Source: Triplophysa rosa
Taxonomy: Eukaryota; Chordata; Actinopteri; Cypriniformes; Nemacheilidae
NCBI RefSeq assembly: GCF_024868665.1
Contig: NC_079907.1
Location: 16,465,093 to 16,529,092, forward strand
Length of the DNA: 64,000 nucleotides
Direction: 5' to 3'
In this document: positions 10,861 to 20,603 of the stretch, in pieces
Position numbering within the stretch: the first letter of the stretch is position 1
How the letters are laid out: the number at the start of each line of letters is the position of its first letter
The notes under the pieces: model-generated
What the model saw: only the letters and a program-made list of their open reading frames with translations
Databases searched by the model: none
What the model was told of the DNA's origin: nothing
Translations under genes and position numbers: made by a program

Positions 10861-12331
10861 CATGGCCAAACACTCCTTCTGTATGGTGCTTCGAGAGCTT
10901 GCGGCTCAGGTACAGCACCGGCCGTTCCTCACCCTCCACCAGCTGGGACAGTACTGCGCCCAGCCCTCTGTCCGACGCGTCGGTCTGCAGGATAAAAGGG
11001 AGAGAAAAGTTAGGGGAATGCAAGAGCGGCCCGCCACACAGGGCAGCCTTCAACTTGGTAAAGGCATGCTGGCACTGCTCCGTCCACTGGACCGTATCGG
11101 GCACTTCCTTTTTAGTGAGATCAGTCAGCGGGTTGGTGAGCTCTGAATATTTAGGCACAAACCGTCTATAATATCCCGCCAACTCCAGGAACTGTCTCAC
11201 CTCCTTTTTGGTCTTAGGCCTCGGGCAGGCCGCAATTGCTGCGGTCTTATCAATTTGGGGACGCACCTGCCCATGACCTAAGTGGAAGCCCAGATACTTG
11301 ACCTCCACCCGCCCAATCGCACACTTCTTCGGATTAGCCGTGAGCCCAGCCTCCCTCAGCGACCTCAGGACCGCTCTCAAATGCTCCATATGCCGCTGCC
11401 AATCGTTACTGTGGATAATGATATCGTCTAGGTAAGCAGCGGCATATACGTCGCATGGGGTCGGAGGACACGGTCCATGAGGCGCTGGAAGGTAGCCGGG
11501 GCTCCAAACAATCCGAACGGAAGTGTTACAAATTGGTGTAATCCGAACGGCGTGGTGAAGGCTGTCTTTTCTTTGGATACTGGTGTTAGGGGGATCTGCC
11601 AGTACCCTTTTGTTAAGTCCAGCGTCGAATAAAAACGAGCCGAGCCCAGCCGGTCCAACAATTCGTCGACCCGGGGCATTGGGTAAGCGTCGAATTTCGA
11701 CACTGAATTCACTTTGCGGTAGTCCACTCAGAACCTAACCGAGCCGTCTGTTTTGGGAACCAAAACTATCGGGCTCGCCCAGTCACTGTTGGACTCTTCT
11801 ATTACCCCCAAATCTAGCATGGCCTCTAATTCTGCCTGAACAAACTTTTTTTTTGTGTTCAAGGAAAACGGTAGGCTCTACTACGCACCACGTCAGCTCA
11901 GCGTACACCAGGAGATTCTCCGGAGGTAACTGCTGCGCCGCCACCTGGGCCTCCCCAGAAAAAAAGCGGTATGAGGTGTAGGGCCCACTGATCCTCCGGC
12001 CAACCCCTCGCGACCGCTACCCGCTCAGAGTCCGAGGAAGGCCTCGGGATCATCCTGTGGGCCCATTTTCTGGAGGACCAGGTCGGCGAGAGGCCCCGTC
12101 CGAACCTCCCGGTGCACCCAGCTCCGGAACGACTCGCGGTCCTCTTGCTGAGCCAGGAGGACCGCCTGGAAACGTACATCCTGGTCCTCCCGGAGCTGCA
12201 GCAACGCTCGATGTTGTTCCTGATGGAGGACCGCGAGTGAGGAAATCACCTCCGCAAACGGCGAACCTGACGGACCAGACCCCCCCGGTCGCGGCGCTCC
12301 TACTTCCTTCCATCCCGGGTTTCGGCACCAG
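10861..12331 (-). pseudogene. Broken Ty3/gypsy retrotransposon body (gag start, RT, partial RNase H)
   Basis: Read on the minus strand. A primer-binding site and a gag-like start (about 12339-11890, with LLQLREDQDVRFQAVLLAQ) run straight into reverse transcriptase (LTKGYWQIPL, LPFGLFGAPATFQRLMD, YLDD at about 11420-11435) and the connection/RNase H part (KKEVRQFLELAGYYRRF, LQTDASDRGLGAVLSQL). Most of gag, the nucleocapsid and the protease are missing, so an internal deletion near 11860-11890 is inferred. There is a stop before DYRKVN and a frameshift before the YLDD segment. Integrase and the other LTR are absent; the sequence breaks off at about 10861 into unrelated repeat. Non-functional. 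Confidence 0.88.
12313..12330 (-). other. Primer-binding site matching tRNA-Phe
   Basis: On the minus strand the 18 bases TGGTGCCGAAACCCGGGA lie one base inside the LTR. They are complementary to the 3' end of vertebrate tRNA-Phe (acceptor strand TTTCGGC, A73, CCA), as I recall that tRNA. This fixes the orientation of the retroelement. Confidence 0.8.
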
Positions 12332-12720
12332 TGTAACAAAGTTCAATGTAGGGAAGGAAGGAAGAGGCTGGAATCAGGGTAGAGCTGACGACTCGGAACC
12401 TTTATTATAAATAAGTCACACACAAGCGCTGTACGCGCCTAAATCAAAATACTGCCACTTCCGTGGATAAAGAGTCTTTTCTTGGCTAGAGCCTCCCGCT
12501 CTAAGTTCTCCTTCCGTCGGTCAGAGTCTCTCGCAATCAGCCGTCAGCTCCGGTCTCTCTCCTCGACTGTCTCTGCCTTGCTGCTTTTAAGCCTCTCCAC
12601 GCCAGTTACTGGAACAAGGCACAGGTGATCATTATTTGTGCGAGCGCCACTCACTCACCGCTCGTCTCCCCACTCTCTCTCTCGCTGCAGACTTCGCTGA
12701 ACCACGCCCCCCTTGCCACA
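12332..12720 (-). repeat. 5' LTR of the gypsy element
   Basis: Plus-strand ends TGTAACAAAG ... CTTGCCACA give a TG...CA LTR of about 389 bp next to the primer-binding site. It holds CTTTATTATAAATAA (minus-strand TATA-like and polyadenylation-like motifs). No second LTR is present in the window. Confidence 0.8.
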
Positions 12721-14049
12721 CCTATATCTCTGCATCAGAACATCTTTGAGACATGGGGTTTGGCTCGTTTCACTTATGGCTTGGAGTATTATCAATTACC
12801 AGCTAACAGGCTATGCCCATAGCAACCAAACACATGACCTTAGCAACCGTTTAGCAGGACCAATACCTCTGCTTTAGAGCATTGTTGGTTCGTTTCACTT
12901 ATGGCTTGGAGTATTATCAGTTGCCAGCTGCAAAGCCACGCCCATAGCAACCAAACCCATGACCTTAGCAACCGTTTAGCCAGACCTACAGTATATCTCT
13001 GTATCAGAACAATGAGAACAAAGTTTAATGATAACTTTAATCGATAAAACCTTTCAAACTATTTCAAACTCTTCAGGACAGGCTTTGTCAAGCAAACATA
13101 AAGTTTGTACTCAAACTTTACTTTCTAGTTATTCTTCGTCTTCTGATCCCCAAAATTTCTGACTGCTACTTCTCCTAGAGCTTTCAAACTACATCCACCA
13201 AACTTTTCACAAACCTTCAGTCTGGTCTGACTTGAGTTGCTATATCTTTTCTAACTGAACCGGGTTCTGGTTTTCGAAAACCGGACTCTCAAAACCACCT
13301 AATTTCCCATAGACTTAACATTGCGACAAACTTTGACGGCTCATAACTCAAATTGAGGATGTCGTAGAAACTTGCGAGTTACCACGTTTGAAGAAGCTTG
13401 CAGGCTCTGTGTAGGAACTTGCCTCACAATGGGGTGTAAGTTGCACCCCTGGGGCGTAAGAGCCCCCCAAAATTCCCCATTGACTTATAATGAGACAGGA
13501 AACATTCCCATATAAGGCGTCATAACTGTCCCATTTTTAATAACTTCGCAGTACAACCACTTAGAGACAAGAGGGTGGGCTCATTTTACTCAGGCAACCA
13601 ATCAGTATCCCAGGAACTTCCTTAAGCTACGAAGCCACGCCCATAGCAACCATTTACTTTAACCTAGCAACCGCTCCCATAGACTCCCATTATAAAAAGT
13701 CCAGATGGATATCTTTGCAACACAGTGTCGTAGAGACAAGGGGGTGGGCTCATTTGGCTGAGGAAACCAATCAGTATCCCTGAAACTTCATTAAGCTCCG
13801 AAGCCACGCCCATAGCAACCAAACAGGTTAGCCTAGCAACCGTTTATCAAAAACTATATCTCTGCATAAGAACATCATAAAGACACGGGAGTTGGTTCGT
13901 TTCACTCATAGGCTAGAGTATTATCAATTGGCAGATGCTAAGCCACGCCCATAGCAACCAAACAGGTTAGCCTAGCAACCGTTTAGCAAAACCTATATCT
14001 CTGCATCAGGTCATGGTAGAGACACGGGAGTTGGTTCATTTCACTCATA
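12721..14049. repeat. Tandem repeat array, block 1
   Basis: Degenerate units of roughly 130-150 bp carry CTATATCTCTGCATCAGAAC, GTTTCACTCATAGCTTAGAG and AAGCCACGCCCATAGCAACC. A non-tandem segment at about 13060-13700 (starting TTCAGGACAGGCTTTGTCAA) repeats at about 15560-16140. No ORF of note. Confidence 0.85.
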
Positions 14050-14057
14050 GCTTAGAG

Positions 14058-15128
14058 CAGGAGTCTTCAACTAAAATTGCTTGAGGTCCAGTTAAAGAAC
14101 CCTCCTTACCAGCCGAGGTCCGGACAATTAAATACCTAAAAATATGAATAGATGTTTTTTTTATATCGATACGATGGCATAACAATGTCTGACAACAATA
14201 TAATGAAGGAAAATGTGCAAAATGCCCTAATTTCTAAACCTGCACTGAACATACATTCATTTCAACATTAACAACTTTAAAAGAAAACTAAAGTGTTGTT
14301 TTCTGCTGAACTGAGATTAACAAATAGAAGCATCAAGTTGCGACTGATCATCCTCTGATAACATTTCAGCTCTTCTTGTGGCTGTTGCAGCTGAAAGGGG
14401 GGTTTGTTTCATATTTTATTTTAGTTCATGTCTTTATTTTCCTTCTAAAAGTGTTTCACAGAAGCCTCCATGCACTCTTTTCCCATCAGTAAAGGGCTTT
14501 TTATGTTTTCCTAAAATCCGCTGAATTCTTAGTGAACATTCATATGCTGGTTGTTTGCCGATTAGATCGCTCCTACTGGGCTTTGAGCTAATATATTTTC
14601 CGTGTCCTGACCTCGGACTGCTGCGGGTAAGTTTCTTCAAAGTGTCTATGTCTAATTTCATAATGCCATTTAAGGTTTCCAATTTTGACAACCGCAACAG
14701 ACTCCGAGCAAATGAGACAAACCGGCCTCATGCATGTCGATGCAGGAAGAATAAATGCAAATCTCTCGACCCATTAATCTCGGAAAACATGGTTTTCGGC
14801 GTCAACTTTTCTAACTTTTGAAAAGGACATTGTTTTTCAGTCACTAAGAGTTACATCTGTCTGCGCGCTGTGCAGCGAGTCTGTCTCGGCTCTATTCACT
14901 CATCGACGTCTGAAGAACGTAGCGACAGTGCGCATATGTTAACTGTCCGTGGCGCCGTAGGACCCAAACGGCTACTGAGCGGACCTTGATGTGCCTGCTA
15001 TAAATTTGATTGCATTAGAAAATAATGTTAGGCGTTCATTTATTTATTACGTCAAAAGGCTTTGAGGTCCGGATGGACGCATCTCGCGGTCCGCATTCGG
15101 ACCGGAGTCCGCTAGTTAGTGACCCCTG
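14058..15128. mobile_element. hAT-like element with CAGGAGTC/CAGGGGTC ends
   Basis: CAGGAGTCTTCAACTAAA ... AGTTAGTGACCCCTG, with perfect TSD GCTTAGAG at 14050-14057 and 15129-15136. Removing it restores the host repeat unit. GAGGTCC/GGTCCGGA motifs near both ends resemble Charlie-type hATs. No transposase ORF recognised. Confidence 0.88.
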
Positions 15129-16460
15129 GCTTAGAGTATCATCAACTGGCAGATTCTAAGCCACGCCCATAGCAACCAAACAGGCTAGCCTAGCAGCCGT
15201 TTTGCAATACCTATATCTCTGCATCAGAACATCTTAGAGAAATGGGGTTTGGTTCGTTTCACTTATGGCTCAAAGTATTATCAGTTGCCAGCTACCAGGC
15301 CACGCCCATAGCAACCAAACACATGACCTTAGCAACCGTTTAGCAGGACCAATATCTCTGCTTTAGAACATTGTAGAGACATGGGGGTTGGTTCGCTTCA
15401 CTTGTGGCTCAAAGTATTATCAGTTGCCAGCTGCAAAGCCACGCCCTTAGCAACCAAAGCCACGCCCATAGCAACCGTTTAGCCAGACCTACACTATATC
15501 TCTGCATCAGAACAATGAGAACAAAGTTTAACGATAAAACCTTTCAAACTATTTCAAACTCTTCAGGACAGGCTTTGTCAAGCCAACATAAAGTTTGTAC
15601 TCAAACTTTACTTTCTAGTTATTCTTCTTCTTCTGATTCCCAACATTTCTGACTGCTACTCCTCCTAGAGCTTTCAAACTACATCCACCAAACTTTCCAC
15701 AAACCTTCAGTCTGGTCTGACTTGTGTTGCTGTATATTTTCTAACTGATCCGGGTTCTGGTTTTCGAAATCCGGACTCTCAAAACCACCTAATTTCCCAT
15801 AGACTTAACATTGCGACAAACTTTGATGGCTCATAACTCAAAGTGAGGATGTCGTAGAAACTTGCGAGTTACCACGTTTGAAGAAGCTGGCAGGCTCTGT
15901 AAGAACTTACCTCACAATGGGGTGTAAGTTGTACCCCTGGGGCGTAAGAGCCCCCCAAAATTCCCCATTGACTTATAATGGGACAGGAAACATGCCCATA
16001 TAAGGCGTCATAACTGTCCCATGTTGAATAACTTTGCAGTACAACCACTTAGAGACAAGCGGGTGGGCTCATTTTACTCAGGCAACCAATCAGTATACCT
16101 GGAACTTACTTAAGCTATGAAGCCACGCCCACCATTGCAACAAAACTTGTTAGCCTAGCAACCATTTAACAAGACCTATAACTCTGCATCAGAACATTGT
16201 AGAGACATGGGGGTTGGTCTGTTTCACTTAGGACTTGAAACATCATCAATTGCTTTCTGCTAAGCCACGCCCATAGCAACCAAACAGGTTAACCTAGTAA
16301 CCATTTAGCAATACCTATATCTCTGCATCAGAACATCGTAGAGACAAGGGGGTTGGTTCGTTTCACTCATAGCTTAGAGTATCATCAACTGACATATGCT
16401 AAGCCACGCCCATAGCAACCAAACAGGTTAGCCTAGCAACCGTTTAGCAAAACCTATATC
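15129..16460. repeat. Tandem repeat array, block 2
   Basis: Same units as block 1, in the same orientation. The segment at 15560-16140 is a close copy of 13060-13690, giving a higher-order period near 2.5 kb once the inserted hAT is counted. Confidence 0.85.
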
Positions 16461-17745
16461 TAGGGCTGTGCGATTTGGGGAAAATATCTAATTGCGATTT
16501 TTTTGACAGACATTGCGATTGCGATTTGATTTGGGATTTTAACTTTTCTAATTCAAGCTTCAGCTCAATATTGTTGTGTGGAGCACAGTATGGGTATAAT
16601 TACCCTGCTGAAAGAAAACAACAAAAAAAAACATTACAGAAATTCTAATTGTTTCCATTAAAACCATTACAAAATTCATTTTTGTAGTGTGTTTTGGGCA
16701 TTATTCAAATTGGGCTTACTGTTGTTCAATTGGTTCCCAGCTTCAAGATTACATCACACCAATAGAATCCAAATACCAGTGTACACTATTATAGTTTCCA
16801 TTAAAACAAATACAACTCCCATTGTAACCCTTAAATCCATAACATTTTCTATTGTGTTAGTGAATTATTAAAATAGTTCATAGGTTACATAGAATGATTT
16901 ATTATTTTTATAAGTATGTTGGATTTTTTAAAACAAGTAGAAAATGTGCTGAATGTTTAATTTCATCCAAGTGAAATTAGCAAAACAGTTAGATAGAATT
17001 TACATTTGTTAGAAACGCGGAGCTAGGCGTGAGTTGACACAGGGTGCGCGCGTGTGTCAAGGCAACAGGCTGTGTGTGCGCATCAAGTTTAAACGGCTCG
17101 TCCACGAGACGCGCAACGCGGGGCAGAGACGTGCGAGTATGAAACAGGCTATGTGTGCGCATCAAGTTTAAATGGCTCGTCCGCGAGACGCGCAACTCGG
17201 GGAAGAGTCGCGCGAGTATGAAACAGGCTGTGTGCGCATCAAGTTTAAACGGCTCGTCCGCGAGACGCGCAACGCGGGGAAGAGTCGCGCGAGTATGAAA
17301 CAGGCTATGTGTGCGCATCAAGTTTAAACGGCTCGTCCGCGAGACGAGCGAGTATGAAACGGGCTATGTGTGCGCGTCAAGTTTAAACGGCTCGTCCGCA
17401 AGACGCGCAACTCGGGGAAGAGAGCGAGTATAACACAGGCTGTGTGTGCGGTCTTCTGAATTGGATGGTTCTTTAGTATTTATTTGCCTAATATGATCAA
17501 TCTGACTCTGCAGATGCCATAAAAACACACTCTCTCTCTCTCCCGCTTTCTTTTTTTTTTTTTGATTAGGCATAACGGAGGTGCTCTCACTCTGTTGGTT
17601 AGCAAGAATGCCACTCAAAGCGGGTTTGGAACAGACGCGTTTCCTATATTTCACATCGTTTCCACATCGCAGCCTCTTGCGATTAGCAAATCGCAACGTC
17701 TCACATCGCGATTGCGATTCGATTTCGATTAATCGTTCAGCCCTA
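16461..17745. mobile_element. hAT-like element (family F) with internal minisatellite
   Basis: TAGGGCTGTGCGATTTGGGG ... TTAATCGTTCAGCCCTA, with perfect TSD CCTATATC at 16453-16460 and 17746-17753. Inserted into the tandem array. The centre holds a 78-bp tandem repeat. Confidence 0.88.
17066..17440. repeat. 78-bp minisatellite inside family F hAT
   Basis: Units begin near 17066, 17143, 17222, 17299, 17355 (short) and 17435. Each contains GCGCATCAAGTTTAAACGGC and CGTCCGCGAGACGCGCAAC. GC-rich and CpG-rich compared with its surroundings. The 110-residue minus-strand ORFs across it are artefacts. Confidence 0.85.
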
Positions 17746-18320
17746 CCTATATCTCTTTATCAGAACATCGTAGAGACACAGGAGTTGGTTCGTTTCACTC
17801 ATAGCTTAGAGCATCATCAATTGGCATATACCAAGCCACGCCCATAGCAACCAAACAGGTTAGCCTAGCAACCGTTTAGCAAAACCTATATCTCTGCATA
17901 AGAACATCATAGAGACACGTGAGTTGGTTCGTTTCACTCATAGATTAGAGCATCATCAACTGATATATGCCAAGCTACGCCCATAGCAACCAAACATGTT
18001 AGCCTAGCAACCGATTAGCAATATGTATATCTCTGCATCAGAACATCATAGAGACATGGGGGTTGGTTCGTTTCACTCATAGCTTAGAGTATTATCAATT
18101 GCAGATTCCAAGCCACGACCATGTGTCGTTATAATCAAGCTAGTAACATTCTAATCATGCTAACAATATACTAAACCCGGTTTTTACACACTGGGGTCAC
18201 ATTATTTTTTCCATCATGTTAGAAAATGTTTAACGATAAAACCTTTCAAACTATTTCAAACTCTTTAGGACAGGCTTTGTCAAGCCAACATAAAGTTTAG
18301 ACTCGAACTTTACTATCTAG
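17746..18320. repeat. Tandem repeat array, block 3 and terminal segment
   Basis: Three more CACGCCCATAGCAACC-type units are followed at 18240-18320 by the CTTTCAAACTATTTCAAACT and GGCTTTGTCAAGCCAACATA segment, where the array ends. Together with blocks 1 and 2 it forms a third partial higher-order copy. Confidence 0.8.
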
Positions 18321-18760
18321 TCATATACTGTACTCTCATTGTTTGTGCATATTCATACTTTATTGTTATATATGTTGTCTATCTTCCTACTGTATACATA
18401 TGATATAGCCATAAGATAAATATGAATAAATAATATATCTGATTATCAGAACTTAATTTGATATCTTTAGTTCATTTTCATTACTTGCCTACATTTTAAC
18501 TATGGTGAGCATTTAAATGAACTGTAATAAATAAATTAGTTAAATCAATCTAAGAAAAATGAGGTATAAAATATAGAATTATAATGGGAGATTGTTTCAT
18601 GAAATATACAGTATAGTTACTGTGAAATAAAATGACTCATTCCGTGAAATAGATTTTTGGCCATTCCGCCCACCTCTAATGTGAAATCACTACTCAACAA
18701 TTTTTTATTGTCGACTTTATCGATAATGTCGATTAAACGTTGCAGCCCTATTTCTGATAA
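18321..18760. other. AT-rich spacer ending in a hAT-like terminus
   Basis: Mostly AT-rich. 18710-18757 (TCGACTTTATCGATAATGTC ... GTTGCAGCCCTA) looks like the right end of a family B-type hAT. The left end was not identified. Confidence 0.45.
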
Positions 18761-18879
18761 CCCCATACATAAAACAACAGGAATTTATAAATTTATTACA
18801 CATTGCAAAAATGTCATTTAATTTGAGGTTCAGTCCCCATACTAAAAAAGGAAAATTGCGTCAAGCTAATTAAAGCATC

Positions 18880-19400
18880 CCAGTGCGATTCTCATGCAGA
18901 GGGAGGTCTTGCTTTGACAGGGCACGTGAGGGATGGGGGCTTGTGAAAGGAAGTGCGTGTTGGGAAAGTGGAGCAGAGTTTCCTAAAGGTCGCTCCCACT
19001 TCAGAAGCTGTTATTCGGCCTGGTTAGGGTTTGTGGGCGGGTGTTGGGGAAGGGAGGGGGATTGTTGTTGAGGTGGGGGTAGAATTTCAGGGCGAGTGCA
19101 TCCAGGGGTGAGGGGGATGCAGGGATAAAGCTAACCACTGGGACCTGCCCTCCCCCCGGGCTTCAGCCTGAAAGGAAATTAGAAGTTAAACCTGATGCGG
19201 ACAGTTGGGCCGAAGGGTTAGACACGCAGCTAGAGAGAGGAAGCGGGCCTTCAATGTGTGGAGGAAAACGCAGGGGGGTGCTGCCGCTTTCTTGGCTCTA
19301 TGGCCCACCAGTGTTTCATGCTATACTCCCAGCTGTGTTTTGTTTAACCCCCGCTTATCCCCCCTGCTTGGAAGAGGAAAAAGCTAAATATGGTCCATGG
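18880..19400. promoter_or_regulatory. GC-rich non-repetitive segment, possible regulatory element
   Basis: This half-kilobase is richer in G and C than the rest of the upstream region and shows no sign of transposon structure. It holds GGAAGTGCG, repeated GGTGGGG/GGGAGGGGG runs and CCTCCCCCC. It lies upstream of the first visible mprip exon and could be an enhancer or an alternative promoter. Its ORFs (60-70 codons) match nothing known. Confidence 0.3.
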
Positions 19401-19546
19401 TGTCTTGTTTTAGAGTATTATGGATATTCGAGTACCAAATCAGGTCATGCAAAGTAAAGGTTTTGCCCTGATCTTTCTTGACAAAAAAACTTGTGCTTTT
19501 CTATTTGATGATGTGATAACATCATTCATTTGTCAGACATGTCAGC

Positions 19547-20165
19547 TTAAAAGTATTCGTACACCCAAAAATGAAATTCTCTCAATTTTCTCACCCTCAT
19601 GCCATCCCACGTATGACTACCTTTAGGGATGTAACGATTCACTCAGCTCACGATGCGATGCGAGTCACGATTCTGATCTCACGATGCGATTTAGTCACGA
19701 TTTACTCACGATTTATTTTGAAAAAATGAGTTGAAACAAATTAGAAATGAACAACTTCCCTTGCATTATTTCTTAAATGCTTCACGTTTCTTTGTATGAT
19801 AAAATAATGTTTTATTTCAAATAACAAAACTAAACTGCAATTTTATAACAAATTAATAATAGAAAAAGTCTCTTTAATATAAACAAACTAATACTGTCTG
19901 TGCTTTTCTTGGATTTTTTTGCATTTAAGAAATATCAGCATCCACGTTTAGATTTGCATTGAAAATAGCGGCCCCTGCTGTTCAAAAAATGTATCGCGAT
20001 TCAGTTCAAGCCTCAACCGATTTGAATCGTTGCTCATTACAACCGATTTTCAACCGGCTCATGGTGAATCGTTACATCCCTAACTACCTTTCTTTTGCTG
20101 AACACAGACTTCCGGACAGTAGTTGTGTCTGAGAATTTTCATTTTTGGGTGAACTATTCCTTTAA
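19547..20165. mobile_element. TTAA-flanked miniature element, interrupted by a hAT
   Basis: TTAA-AAGTATTCGTACACCCAAAA at the left and TTTTTGGGTGAACTATTCC-TTTAA at the right are the ends of the common fish element related to GGATAGTTCACCCAAAAATG. A second copy is at 43584-43898. The TTAA duplication suggests a piggyBac or Kolobok mechanism. Confidence 0.75.
19624..20082. mobile_element. hAT-like element nested in the TTAA element
   Basis: TAGGGATGTAACGATTCACT ... GTGAATCGTTACATCCCTA is a near-perfect TIR pair, with perfect TSD ACTACCTT at 19616-19623 and 20083-20090. 459 bp, non-coding. Confidence 0.9.
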
Positions 20166-20525
20166 AAAAAATAGGTCACATTTTTGATTGCAGGTGAGAC
20201 GCGTCTTGATATTACATTCTTACCCTTGGAGGCAAAACATCTGCTTGTCTACACTATAGAGAAGCTATATTTACATGCCTAGTCCTGTTCAGCTATGGAC
20301 TCTTTTCACAAACCAGTAGCCTACATTTTCAAAGTAGTTGGGCTTGTTTGTCAAAATGATTATATTTTCCAACAAGTCACCTTTGTGGTTTGCATGTTCT
20401 TCCAGGATTTGTTTTGAAAGATGGAAAGTATCAACACAATCAAACCCAAAATTGTTTGCCTTTGAGTTCCTTAAACATACTATTGTTTATGTAGGAGTTG
20501 ATATAATATTTTGGTTTCATTGCAG

Positions 20526-20603
20526 GCCAAACCAATCTATGGGGGATGGCTCTGTTTGGCTCCAGAGGGGACCGACTTCGACAATCCAATGCAGAGATCA
20601 AGG
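20526..20603 (+). CDS. mprip: mprip exon, start of PH domain 1
   Basis: Acceptor cag/gcc and donor agg/gtaag enclose 26 codons in phase 0, beginning [18 protein letters not shown]. This is the first beta strand of the amino-terminal PH domain. By analogy with human MPRIP it should be the second coding exon. The preceding exon (start codon and KFQANIFNKSKCQNC-type leader) was looked for in 1-20525 and not found. Confidence 0.95.

Noticed and set aside
12050..12410. Pro/Gly-rich ORFs on both strands near the LTR
   Set aside because: Out-of-frame shadows of the gypsy gag-like reading frame and GC-rich leader.
16989..17696. Two 110-residue minus-strand ORFs with repeated ARLADEPFKLDAHT
   Set aside because: Products of the 78-bp minisatellite inside a hAT element.
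1..20525. Search for the mprip start exon (leader with KFQANIFNKSKCQNC-like sequence)
   Set aside because: No matching reading frame with a GT donor found; it probably lies upstream of the window.
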